Of a DNA stretch of 13,497 nt, positions 1 through 6,864 are shown piece by piece. The stretch is from Kouleothrix aurantiaca. Its GTDB lineage: Bacteria > Chloroflexota > Chloroflexia > Chloroflexales > Roseiflexaceae. The stretch covers positions 1 through 13,497 of the forward strand of contig LJCR01000022.1 of the NCBI GenBank assembly GCA_001399705.1, in the 5' to 3' direction. The number at the start of each line of letters is the position of its first letter. The first letter of the stretch is position 1. Made by a program: the position numbers and the translations under genes. The notes under the pieces were generated by a model, which worked only from the letters and a program-made list of their open reading frames with translations, did not search any database and was not told the DNA's origin.

Positions 1-521
1 CGCAGACTATGCAGCGCCTGCGCGCCCTGGGCATGCGCCACCTGGTGATGCTGACCGGCGACCACCGCGATGTGGCGCAACGCATCGCAAAGGATGTGGG
101 CGTGACCGATGTGCGGGCCGAACTGCTCCCAGCAGATAAGCTCACGGCGATCAAGGAGTTACAGACACAGTATGGCTCCATCGCCATGATCGGCGACGGC
201 GTGAATAACGCGCCCGCCTTGGCGACGGCGACAGTGGGCATCGCGATGGGCGGCGCGGGCACAGCAGTGGCGCTTGAGACGGCCGATGTGGCACTGATGG
301 GCGACGACTTGCGCAAGTTGCCCTTCGCGGTTGGGCTCAGCCGCGCCAGCCGTACGATCATCCGTCAGAACCTGGGCGTCTCACTGGGGGTAATTGCGCT
401 GCTGCTCGTCACCTCGGTGCTGGGACTGGTGCAGTTGAGCTGGGCGGTTGTCCTACACGAGGGCAGCACGATTGTGGTGGTGCTGAATGCACTGCGGCTG
501 CTGGGCTATCGGATGCGCTAA
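1..521 (+). CDS. P1B-type heavy-metal-transporting ATPase, C-terminal fragment (cut by window edge)
   Basis: The frame is open from the left edge (first full codon at base 3) to TAA at 519-521, giving about 172 codons of the C-terminal end. Visible parts are the TGD of the P domain (bases about 54-62), the hinge-region GDGVNNAPAL (about 190-219), and two membrane helices separated by a short turn (about 370-510). The last helix carries HEGST followed by a VLNALRLL tail. HEG[GS]T-type residues in the final helix are typical of the P1B-4 subgroup (CoaT/CtpD/CzcP-like exporters of Co, Zn, Cd or Ni), so a divalent-cation exporter is more likely than a copper pump. The defining SPC/CPC motif and the phosphorylated DKTG lie outside the window, so the substrate is not certain. 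The hinge motif has Asn where GDGxNDxP normally has Asp. The next gene follows closely on the same strand. Confidence 0.93.
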   Translation, partial: QTMQRLRALGMRHLVMLTGDHRDVAQRIAKDVGVTDVRAELLPADKLTAIKELQTQYGSIAMIGDGVNNAPALATATVGIAMGGAGTAVALETADVALMGDDLRKLPFAVGLSRASRTIIRQNLGVSLGVIALLLVTSVLGLVQLSWAVVLHEGSTIVVVLNALRLLGYRMR

Positions 522-581
522 AGAACCTTGAACGCGATGCAACGGATGACTCGGATCAGCCCTGATGAAGGCCGCACAAGG

Positions 582-1202
582 ATGCAGAATCAGCACAACC
601 GCGTGATTTACCGCATCTATGCACCACTCTACGACAGCTTTATGCGCCCATTCACCGACGCCGCCCGCCGGCGAGCGATTGCGTTGTTGGCACTACAGCC
701 CGGTGAGCGGCTGCTCATCCCAGGCGTCGGCACTGGGCTTGACCTACCCACGCTTCCGGAAAGTATTTATACGATAGCGACGGATCTGAGCCCAGCCATG
801 CTGCGGCAGGCCCGTGCCAAAGCTGCAGGCGGCGATGTCACCTTCGCGATTATGGACGCGCAAGTCCTTGGCTTTCCCGACGCAAGCTTCGACGCAGTGC
901 TGCTGAACCTGATTGTGAGTGTCGTACCGGATGGAGCCGCTGCGTTCCATGCCGCGTGGCAAGTATTGCGCCCTGGTGGGCGGGCCATCATATTCGACAA
1001 GTTTTTGCCCGAGGGTGCGGCAATGTCGCCCATGCGTCGCGTAGCCGGGTCGGTAATCCGAAGACTCGGCACCGACCCCAACCGTCGTTTGCACGAAGTG
1101 CTTGGGCCTGACGGCATGCACACGATCGAACGCGACGAGCCAAGCCTGCTTGGCGGGCAGTACCGAATAGTGCTGATCCGCAAACCGCTCATGCAGCAGT
1201 GA
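582..1202 (+). CDS. class I SAM-dependent methyltransferase (PmtA/UbiE-like)
   Basis: With the ATG at 582 this is a 206-residue soluble protein. Motif I, LIPGVGTGLDLP, is at residues 45-56; an acidic end of strand 2 follows (ATDLSPAML, about 66-74), then a PDASFD post-motif region (about 99-104) and LRPGGRAIIFDK (about 129-140). The N-terminal NRVIYRIYAPLYD stretch resembles bacterial phosphatidylethanolamine or UbiE-like methyltransferases, but the substrate cannot be read from sequence. A longer version could begin at TTG 528, or at ATG 537 or 546. I prefer 582 because GAAGG lies 10 bases upstream and the conserved block begins just after it. It follows the ATPase gene by about 60 bases and precedes a second methyltransferase by 42, so the three may be co-transcribed. 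Confidence 0.88.
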   Translation: MQNQHNRVIYRIYAPLYDSFMRPFTDAARRRAIALLALQPGERLLIPGVGTGLDLPTLPESIYTIATDLSPAMLRQARAKAAGGDVTFAIMDAQVLGFPDASFDAVLLNLIVSVVPDGAAAFHAAWQVLRPGGRAIIFDKFLPEGAAMSPMRRVAGSVIRRLGTDPNRRLHEVLGPDGMHTIERDEPSLLGGQYRIVLIRKPLMQQ

Positions 1203-1244
1203 CTGGATCACCGCAGCACAGAGCATACGCACAAGGAATAATCG

Positions 1245-2177
1245 ATGCAACTAAAAGCCCTCGTTCGTCTCGGAGCTTCCGCTGCGTTTCTCGCCGGAGG
1301 ATATCGGCTGTGGCAAAAAGCGCAACCCCAGATCACACAGCAGCCCGATCTCGGTATCGAGTGGTCGCAGCGTCTGCTGACACGTGCCGCGCCGCTGGTA
1401 CGCTTGCCAACAGCTCCCGATCAACCGCCGGACGTGCTGGCCGACGGCAGCGGCCTGCGCTGTCCAGCGACAGGCCGCATCTACCCTTTCCACGAGGGGG
1501 TGCTCGATCTGCTGCCAGACGAAATAGTATTAACCGAGACACAGCATGTTTTGAATACACCTACCACTGCCTGGATCTATGATCGGTTTCGTGACATGCT
1601 CATGCGCCTGTTCGGCCTTCCTGAATTTGCTGTTGAAGTCACGGCGATCCAGCGCGCATTGCGTGTTGAGCCTGGCGACGTTTTGCTCGACCTCGCCTGC
1701 GGCCATGGCAACTTTACGGTCGAGTGGGCTAAACGGATCGGATCCGCTGGTCTGGTTATTGGCCTCGATATTTCACCGGCAATGCTCGCGCGGGCGGCAA
1801 CACATGTTAATCGCTGGGGGCTGGAGAACGTGTTACTGATCCGTGGCGATGCGCTGCGCCTGCCGCTCGCAGATCGCGGAATAACAAAGGTGAACTGCTC
1901 CGGTGGATTTCATCAGCTTCCCGATCTGAATCAAGCGCTGCGCGAGATCGCGCGCGTCAGTGCGCCTGGCGCAACATTGACAGCATCAACCTTCGCTGCG
2001 GGGCCGAATGACCGGCGCGCTGCGCTCAAGGATTGGTTCCGCCGCCATTTTGCATTGCACTTCGTGCCGCTGGCGGAGCTCGATGAGCCACTGGCGGCGC
2101 TCGGCTACAGCGAGTATCGTTGGTCGCTGTCGGGTGAGTGGTTCGGCTATCTGGCGGCGCAGCGGAGCCAGGCTTAA
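1245..2177 (+). CDS. class I SAM-dependent methyltransferase with N-terminal Trm112-like segment
   Basis: This 310-residue protein starts at an ATG with AAGGA about 7 bases upstream. Residues 7-22 are moderately hydrophobic and could be a weak membrane anchor. Residues 70-91 (LRCPATGRIYPFHEGVLDLL) look like the Trm112/zinc-ribbon segment found before some methyltransferase domains, but only one Cys remains, so metal binding is doubtful. The catalytic domain follows: motif I LLDLACGHGNFT at 147-158, strand-2 region GLDISPAML at 173-181, then a DALRLPLAD block and a GGFHQLPD segment. This layout is common in UbiE/COQ5-like and lipid or quinone methyltransferases. Its tandem position with another methyltransferase suggests successive or paired methylation steps, but no substrate is indicated. 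The family is confident; the function is unknown. Confidence 0.88.
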   Translation: MQLKALVRLGASAAFLAGGYRLWQKAQPQITQQPDLGIEWSQRLLTRAAPLVRLPTAPDQPPDVLADGSGLRCPATGRIYPFHEGVLDLLPDEIVLTETQHVLNTPTTAWIYDRFRDMLMRLFGLPEFAVEVTAIQRALRVEPGDVLLDLACGHGNFTVEWAKRIGSAGLVIGLDISPAMLARAATHVNRWGLENVLLIRGDALRLPLADRGITKVNCSGGFHQLPDLNQALREIARVSAPGATLTASTFAAGPNDRRAALKDWFRRHFALHFVPLAELDEPLAALGYSEYRWSLSGEWFGYLAAQRSQA

Positions 2178-2189
2178 AGAGATGAAAGA

Positions 2190-2230
2190 GACAAAATTGG
2201 CTCACTCAGCATCGATGTCATCCAATTGTC
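2190..2230. repeat. imperfect inverted repeat after the methyltransferase gene
   Basis: GACAAAATTGG (2190-2200) and CCAATTGTC (2222-2230) pair over nine bases if two A's are bulged, with a 21-base loop that contains ATCGAT. It lies 13 bases after the methyltransferase stop and before the VanW gene. No T-run follows on the + strand, so it is not a standard intrinsic terminator. It may be an operator or a transcript 3' end. Confidence 0.3.
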
Positions 2231-2276
2231 ATATCTATTGGAGTGCCTACATAGCGTCGTTCTTCCAAGGAATAGA

Positions 2277-2282
2277 TATAAT
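2277..2282 (+). promoter_or_regulatory. candidate -10 box for the VanW-family gene
   Basis: A perfect TATAAT stands in a locally AT-rich stretch 30 bases before the ATG at 2313. No good -35 hexamer lies at 16-18 bases; TTGTCA at 2226-2231 is too far upstream for this box. The call rests mainly on the perfect -10 and the switch to low GC. Confidence 0.35.
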
Positions 2283-2312
2283 AGTTGTAAACCGTTTCTG
2301 TACTGAGGCGCC

Positions 2313-4196
2313 ATGCTCAAGAACGAATCTTCTGCTGATCGAACAACGGCGCAGCAACACACGGGTCGACAGCGGCGTGTGCAAGCAGGCCGCGCAGCGC
2401 GTGTTGCTGCGCAGCGGCGCCGTCATCGGGCCGCACGTATTGTCATTCAGCTTCTCGCCACCTTCGTCTTGCTCCTCCTGCTCAGCGCCATCGCGGGACT
2501 GATCGCTCTTGATCGCGCGTATAGCGGGCGCATCATCACCAATGTCGCCATCCAAGGACTGAATCTGAGCCAGCTCGAACCAGGTGTGGCACGCGCCGCC
2601 CTCCGGTCGCGCTACGGAGCCTTCCTGAAGGCTCCAATAACGTTTGAGTTTGAGGGCCGCATATGGCGACCGACGCCGGAGCAGATCGGTGTTCGGCTGA
2701 TGATCGACGACGCGGTCGATCGCGCGTATGGTGCTGGGCGTGGCGCTGATCTATTCACGAGCATCCCGGAAGCACTCGCAATTTGGCGCAACGGCCTCGA
2801 CCTCCCTGTGCAACTCGTGGTAGACCAGCGCCAGCTTCAGAAGTATCTGGCTGGAATCGCGCGTGACGTTGAGCGAGCACCACAAAACGCATCTTTACAG
2901 GTGCTGAAAGGCCAGCTGATCAGCTCTCCAGCGACGATCGGCCGGCAACTACTCATCGATGATACGGTTCATGCGAGTATGGCAGGCTTCCAGAATCTAC
3001 AGCCGCGGACCATCACGCTGCGCACACGTGCATTGCATCCGCTGATCGAAGATGCCGGCATTGCCGAGGCGCAACACCAGCTCAGCGGCTTGCTCCAGGG
3101 TTCGATGACACTCAAAGCAGCCAACCAAAGCTGGACATGGTCGCGAGAAGAGCTTGGCGCGCTCGTACAGATCGCGCGGGTGCCGAGCAATGATGGGCAG
3201 ACGCAGCGGCTGGTTGCGACGCTCGATCGTACGCTGCTTGAGCGGCGGATCCAGCCCTTCTCGAAAGCGATCGATCTCGCGCCGATTGAGCCACGCCTGC
3301 ACTTTACCGCAAAGGGCTTACAAATCACGCGCGCAGGGCAGAACGGTGCGCAGCTGGAAGTTGCACAGGCGGTCGACCAATTGAACGTGGCCCTCTGGCA
3401 GAACGAACGGACGGTTGAGCTACCCGTGGCGATACTCCAGCCACAGGCGCGACCGGACACGCTGGCGAAGTTGGGGATTGTCGAGCTTGTCGCACAGGGG
3501 AAGAGCAGCTTCGAGGCGTCAGCCGCGTATCGTGTGACCAACATCCAGGCCGGCGCGCGGCAGATGGAAGGCGTGCTGATTGCGCCGGGGCAGGAGTTCT
3601 CCTTCGATCAGACGGTTGGCGCCATCGACGAGTCGAACGGCTTTACCGAGGGCTATGCGATTATCGACGGTCGTACCCAACAGGAATGGGGTGGCGGCGT
3701 CTGCCAGGTCTCGACTACAGTGTTCCGCGCAGCCTTTTGGGCCGGGATACCGATAACCGAGCGCAACCAGCATTCCTTCCGCATTCGCTGGTACGAGAAA
3801 TTCGAGCCAATTGGTATGGATGCGGCAATCTTCACCGGGCCGAACGGCTACGACCTGCGCTTTGTTAACGATACCGGCCACTGGCTGCTGATGGAGACCG
3901 TCGTCGATACTACCAACGAAGTTTTAACCGTCAACCTCTACGGCACAAAACCGAACCGCGAAGTCATTCAGACGCAGCCGGTGATTACAAAAGAAATACC
4001 CGCGCCAACCAAGCCGCGCTATGTGAATGACCCAAAATTGCCTGTCGGCACGCTCAAGCAGACTGACACCGCACGCGGCGGGATGGATGTGCAGGTCGGG
4101 CGGATTGTGAAGGAGAACGGTGCCGTACTCTATAAGGATACGTTCTTCAGCCGCTTCCAGCCCTGGCCGAATATTTACGCGCGTGGTACGGGTTAG
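2313..4196 (+). CDS. VanW family protein with PG-binding (PF12229-like) domains
   Basis: This 627-residue protein has an Arg-rich cytoplasmic N-terminus (1-42), one transmembrane helix (about 43-66) and a large extracytoplasmic part. Residues about 70-390 hold what look like two copies of the YoaR/PG_binding_4-type domain. The VanW domain spans about 405-545 and carries APGQEFSF and the hallmark GGGVCQVSTT at 460-469. The tail (about 560-620) resembles the usual VanW C-terminus (VGRIVKENGAVLYKDTFFSR). VanW occurs as an accessory gene in some vancomycin-resistance clusters and widely in envelope proteins of unknown biochemistry. A role at the peptidoglycan surface is inference. The start has GAGG four bases upstream. 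It is not obviously linked to the metal genes and appears to be a separate transcription unit. Confidence 0.92.
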   Translation: MLKNESSADRTTAQQHTGRQRRVQAGRAARVAAQRRRHRAARIVIQLLATFVLLLLLSAIAGLIALDRAYSGRIITNVAIQGLNLSQLEPGVARAALRSRYGAFLKAPITFEFEGRIWRPTPEQIGVRLMIDDAVDRAYGAGRGADLFTSIPEALAIWRNGLDLPVQLVVDQRQLQKYLAGIARDVERAPQNASLQVLKGQLISSPATIGRQLLIDDTVHASMAGFQNLQPRTITLRTRALHPLIEDAGIAEAQHQLSGLLQGSMTLKAANQSWTWSREELGALVQIARVPSNDGQTQRLVATLDRTLLERRIQPFSKAIDLAPIEPRLHFTAKGLQITRAGQNGAQLEVAQAVDQLNVALWQNERTVELPVAILQPQARPDTLAKLGIVELVAQGKSSFEASAAYRVTNIQAGARQMEGVLIAPGQEFSFDQTVGAIDESNGFTEGYAIIDGRTQQEWGGGVCQVSTTVFRAAFWAGIPITERNQHSFRIRWYEKFEPIGMDAAIFTGPNGYDLRFVNDTGHWLLMETVVDTTNEVLTVNLYGTKPNREVIQTQPVITKEIPAPTKPRYVNDPKLPVGTLKQTDTARGGMDVQVGRIVKENGAVLYKDTFFSRFQPWPNIYARGTG

Positions 4197-4288
4197 CAGG
4201 CACCATGCGTATATAGTGTAAAGCGATAGAAAGTCGCTTGAGTGAAGCTACAACCCCGCAATGTACACAGCCTATACTATCAGGTGTA

Positions 4289-4297
4289 TGCTATACT
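4289..4297 (+). promoter_or_regulatory. candidate extended -10 promoter driving a leaderless gene
   Basis: TG, one base, then TATACT forms an extended -10 element. Its expected start site (about 4304-4307) coincides with the ATG at 4307, which has no Shine-Dalgarno. A second TATACTA lies exactly 19 bases upstream (4273-4279), so the heptamer is directly repeated at 4273 and 4292. The bases between include GTGTATG, which is partly inverted relative to TATAC. The repeat could be overlapping promoters or a regulator site. Confidence 0.4.
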
Positions 4298-4306
4298 ACG
4301 CACATC

Positions 4307-4759
4307 ATGGAAGTATGCACGAACATTGGCTGTCGTAACCGAGCAGCCGCTCAGTATCCGGCCACGAGACGCGTTCTCGGCTGGCTACGCCGGTGGAGCG
4401 ATGTTGCGGCTCGGCTGATAGTAGCGTTTGTCTTGCTTTCACTTGGGCAGCTCGCAGGCCGAATTGACTATCATCCCGTCGAGGGATTGACCGCTCCCTC
4501 CTCCATCGACGACAGCGCCGACCTGCCGATCGCGACTTCCAGTGTGCAACCAGTTATTCCGAATACGCCTGCGCATCCTCAGCACCTGCCCCAGCCACAC
4601 CTCTGGCATCACTCGCACTGTGAGCTCGCGTCGTCACTTGCTACGTTGCTGCTCCTTCCTCCGATTTTGATTACCGAGCGTTGCTTGATTTTCACGCTAC
4701 AGTTACCACAGATCGCCATCATCCCGCCCACTCCCCCTCCACAGAGTCGAGCTGTCTAA
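4307..4759 (+). CDS. small His/Cys-containing hypothetical membrane protein
   Basis: I do not recognise the family. From the ATG at 4307 it encodes 150 residues; an in-frame TTG at 4238 would add 23, but the promoter-like element at 4289-4297 argues for the shorter form. The N-terminus holds CxxxxC (CTNIGC), followed by a basic stretch and a hydrophobic helix at about 37-52. A Pro/Ser-rich linker leads to a His-rich segment (about 89-104, with HPQH, HLWHHSHC). A second hydrophobic segment (about 107-135) and a Pro-rich tail follow. Clustered His and Cys between membrane segments, directly before a CDF exporter, suggest metal binding, which is inference. The low-complexity composition lowers confidence that every residue is translated. 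Confidence 0.5.
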   Translation: MEVCTNIGCRNRAAAQYPATRRVLGWLRRWSDVAARLIVAFVLLSLGQLAGRIDYHPVEGLTAPSSIDDSADLPIATSSVQPVIPNTPAHPQHLPQPHLWHHSHCELASSLATLLLLPPILITERCLIFTLQLPQIAIIPPTPPPQSRAV

Positions 4760-4827
4760 ATTCGTATTGCTCCTCTTGGTAAACGTACAGCGACGCTTGC
4801 AGTTATCGCCTGCCACTATCGTCGCGT

Positions 4828-5000
4828 GTCCTGTATGCGCCGTCGCACCATCAGGACGCCACTCCTTATGCAGGAGAAGTGCGCCTGTGGCGCGCTGATG
4901 GACAGTGACTCCTGTACTGCCAGAGCAACTGTACACAGGGACAGAGATTTGACCGATGCCAGAGCCTGACCGGTGACGCATACAACAGGCATCTGGTCAA
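4828..5000 (+). promoter_or_regulatory. hairpin-rich leader upstream of the CDF gene
   Basis: The 250-base gap 4760-5009 has no convincing gene. It contains a run of inverted repeats: GTCCTG/CAGGAC (4828-4833 with 4852-4857), CTCCT/AGGAG (4862-4866 with 4872-4876), GCGCC/GGCGC (4881-4885 with 4889-4893), and CCTGTAC with GTAC-AC-AGG (4911-4917 with 4931-4939). The strongest is TTGACCGATGCC (4949-4960) with GGCATC-T-GGTCAA (4988-5000), 12 pairs with one bulge. The last stem ends only a few bases before the Shine-Dalgarno and the ATG of the exporter. A metal-responsive leader RNA is possible. The short stems could be chance in GC-rich DNA, but the 12-pair stem is less likely to be. Confidence 0.35.
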
Positions 5001-5009
5001 TCGAAGAGA

Positions 5010-5918
5010 ATGGAGATGGCACATCATCAGGATCACAGCCAGACAAACTTTGGCCGGGCATTTGCCATTGGCGTGGCGCTGAATGTGGGGTTCGTGCTCA
5101 TCGAGGGATTTTATGGATACCTGGCGCATTCACTCGCGCTTGTGGCCGATGCGGGGCACAATCTGAGCGATGTGCTTGGTCTCCTACTCGCCTGGGGAGC
5201 GAGTATTCTGGCGCAACGCCAACCGACACAGCGACGAACCTATGGCTTGCGGCGATCATCGATTCTGGCAGCATTGATCAACGCGATCATCTTGCTCGTT
5301 GCCGTAGGAGGAATCGCCTGGGAAGCAATCCGCCGTTTTAGCAATCCCAATCCGGTAGCAGGTGGAACGGTGATCTGGGTCGCCGTCGTCGGAATTGTCA
5401 TCAATACAGTGACGGCGCTGCTGTTTCTGTCAGGTCGCAAAGGCGACCTAAATATTCGCGGAGCATTTCTGCACATGGCTGCTGACGCCGGTGTATCGCT
5501 AGGGGTCGTTCTGGCAGGTATTGCCATCCTAATAACCGGCTGGCTCTGGATCGACCCGGTGGTCAGCTTGATCATCGTCGCCGTTATTCTGGTAGGCACC
5601 TGGGGGCTGCTCCGAGATTCGGTGAACCTTGCGCTTGATGCGGTGCCAGAAGATATTGATGTACCTCAGATACAGACCTACCTTGCGGGGCTTCCAGGAG
5701 TAAGCGATGTTCACGATCTACATATCTGGGGCATGAGCACCACTGAGACAGCGCTCACCGCCCATCTGGTCATGCAAGATGGATCGGGCGATGATGCGTT
5801 CCTCAGCCGCGCCTGTCGCGAACTGCACGATCAGTTCGGCATTGAACACGCGACCCTCCAATTTGAAACCGGCGATGCAAACTATCCATGCCACCTAGCG
5901 CCGGCCGACACGGTCTAG
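5010..5918 (+). CDS. cation diffusion facilitator (CDF) metal/proton antiporter, CzcD/ZitB-like
   Basis: This 302-residue protein has six predicted membrane helices (about 15-205) and a cytoplasmic C-terminal domain (about 210-290), the normal CDF length. The transport-site residues are visible as HxxxD in helix 2 (H50, D54 in ADAGHNLSD) and HxxxD in helix 5 (H155, D159 in HMAADAGVS). This H/D arrangement is typical of Zn-preferring CzcD, ZitB and ZnT proteins. The C-terminal VSDVHDLHIWGMS motif is also diagnostic. The N-terminus is short and His-bearing (MAHHQDH). Expected role: export of Zn2+ (possibly Co, Cd or Ni) from the cytoplasm in exchange for protons. ATG 5010 and ATG 5016 are both usable; GAAGAGA at 5003-5009 gives better spacing to 5016. 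The phosphoesterase gene follows after 23 bases. Confidence 0.95.
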   Translation: MEMAHHQDHSQTNFGRAFAIGVALNVGFVLIEGFYGYLAHSLALVADAGHNLSDVLGLLLAWGASILAQRQPTQRRTYGLRRSSILAALINAIILLVAVGGIAWEAIRRFSNPNPVAGGTVIWVAVVGIVINTVTALLFLSGRKGDLNIRGAFLHMAADAGVSLGVVLAGIAILITGWLWIDPVVSLIIVAVILVGTWGLLRDSVNLALDAVPEDIDVPQIQTYLAGLPGVSDVHDLHIWGMSTTETALTAHLVMQDGSGDDAFLSRACRELHDQFGIEHATLQFETGDANYPCHLAPADTV

Positions 5919-5941
5919 AGGATGCCCAGAGACACCACCGT

Positions 5942-6715
5942 ATGGAGACGCAACAAGCACAACCTATCTTTGTCATCGGCGATGTCCACGGGCAGTTTGA
6001 ACGACTGCTTGGGCTCTTGCTGAGTGCCGAGCTGATCGACTCCGCAATGAGGTGGATCGGTGCCGATGCGATTCTGTGGTTCATTGGTGATTTAATCGAC
6101 CGTGGGCCGGATAGTATCGACGTGATCAATCTGGTGATGCGTTTGCAAAGCGAAGCCACTGCGGTGGGCGGCCAGGTAGGTGTTGTGCTAGGAAACCATG
6201 AAGTCATGCTCCTCTCGGCGCAGCATTTCGGTGGGCATTTCATGTCCGAGTGGGAGTGGAATGGTGGGTACACGGCGGATCTCGCCAAGCTCACGCCTCA
6301 ACATCTTGCCTGGATTGCACAGCTGCCGGCGATGGTGCTTATTGGCGAGCAGCTTTTGATCCATGCCGACGCGACATTCTATACGCAGTATGGTCGTTCA
6401 GTTACGCAGGTAAACCAGGCGCTGCGGTTGATCATGATGAGTCACCACACCGCAGCGAGGGATCGTCTGCTGGAACTATTTTGTGAGCGCCGCGCCTTTG
6501 TTGAGACGCACACGGATGGCGTGACGCGCGCAATGCGCTTTCTAAGCACATTTGGCGGACGGCGACTGTTTCATGGCCACACACCAATCAGCGCAATGAG
6601 TGCTCTGGCTCCCGAAGATGTCAGCCAACCACTCATCTATGCAAACGGCTTATGCGTCAACGTCGACGGTGGAATGTACCTGGGCGGAGCGGGCTTTGTT
6701 TACCAAATCCACTAA
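5942..6715 (+). CDS. PPP-type metallophosphoesterase (ApaH/Ser-Thr phosphatase-like)
   Basis: From ATG 5942 it encodes 257 residues. All signature motifs of the phosphoprotein phosphatase superfamily are present in order: GDVHG (13-17), GDLIDRG (49-55), GNHE (84-87), a metal-ligand His in LLIHAD (H141) and HGHTPI (211-216), ending with an NVDGG block. These residues bind a dinuclear metal centre (Mn, Fe, Zn or similar). Family members are protein Ser/Thr phosphatases, symmetric Ap4A hydrolases (ApaH) or related enzymes; the substrate is not decidable here. An ATG at 5888 in the same frame would overlap the CDF gene by 31 bases and adds 18 unconserved residues, so 5942 is preferred. Tight coupling to the CDF gene suggests one transcript. 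Confidence 0.9.
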   Translation: METQQAQPIFVIGDVHGQFERLLGLLLSAELIDSAMRWIGADAILWFIGDLIDRGPDSIDVINLVMRLQSEATAVGGQVGVVLGNHEVMLLSAQHFGGHFMSEWEWNGGYTADLAKLTPQHLAWIAQLPAMVLIGEQLLIHADATFYTQYGRSVTQVNQALRLIMMSHHTAARDRLLELFCERRAFVETHTDGVTRAMRFLSTFGGRRLFHGHTPISAMSALAPEDVSQPLIYANGLCVNVDGGMYLGGAGFVYQIH

Positions 6716-6716
6716 T

Positions 6717-6722
6717 TATACT
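6717..6722 (+). promoter_or_regulatory. candidate -10 box after the phosphoesterase gene
   Basis: TATACT begins one base after the phosphoesterase stop codon and lies 30 bases before the strongly signalled ATG at 6747. The -35 region is poor (TTGTTT at 6696-6701, 15-base spacing). Low-confidence call based on the -10 match and position. Confidence 0.25.
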
Positions 6723-6746
6723 GGTTTACGTGGAGGAGGTACGGAC

Positions 6747-6864
6747 ATGGATACGATGATAAGAAAATACTGACCACTTGAAAAGACAGCCGTCATCTCA
6801 CGATATCGCTGTCGTTGATGCACGCGACCAGTGTGATCGGCTTCTAGGATTGAGCCCGGAATGA
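6747..6864 (+). other. candidate small ORF with apparent +1 frameshift
   Basis: A strong Shine-Dalgarno, GGAGGAGGT (6732-6740), sits 6 bases before ATG 6747. The direct reading ends after only 8 codons at TGA 6771-6773. If one A of the AAAA run (6764-6767) is skipped, the frame stays open for a 38-residue product ending at TGA 6862-6864. That stop overlaps the ATG of the next gene in an ATGA arrangement (6861-6864), a classic translational-coupling junction. The downstream part reads like protein (HDIAVVDARDQCDRLLGLSP). It may be a small upstream gene with a real or sequencing frameshift, a frameshift-regulated leader, or an 8-codon leader peptide. No family was recognised. Confidence 0.35.

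Noticed and set aside
744..1250. Long minus-strand ORF (168 codons) opposite the first methyltransferase
   Set aside because: The plus strand has clear SAM-binding motifs in frame. The antisense reading shows no domain and is a by-product of GC-rich codons.
2969..3544. 191-codon minus-strand ORF inside the VanW gene
   Set aside because: Low-complexity Ser/Arg/Cys-rich antisense reading of a well-supported gene.
4900..4948. Partial resemblance to the NiCo (czcD) riboswitch (GGACAG and CAGGGACAG stretches before a CDF gene)
   Set aside because: The conserved four-helix core with its GCAGGC and GCAGCCGGG-type junctions is not visible in order; the matches are short.
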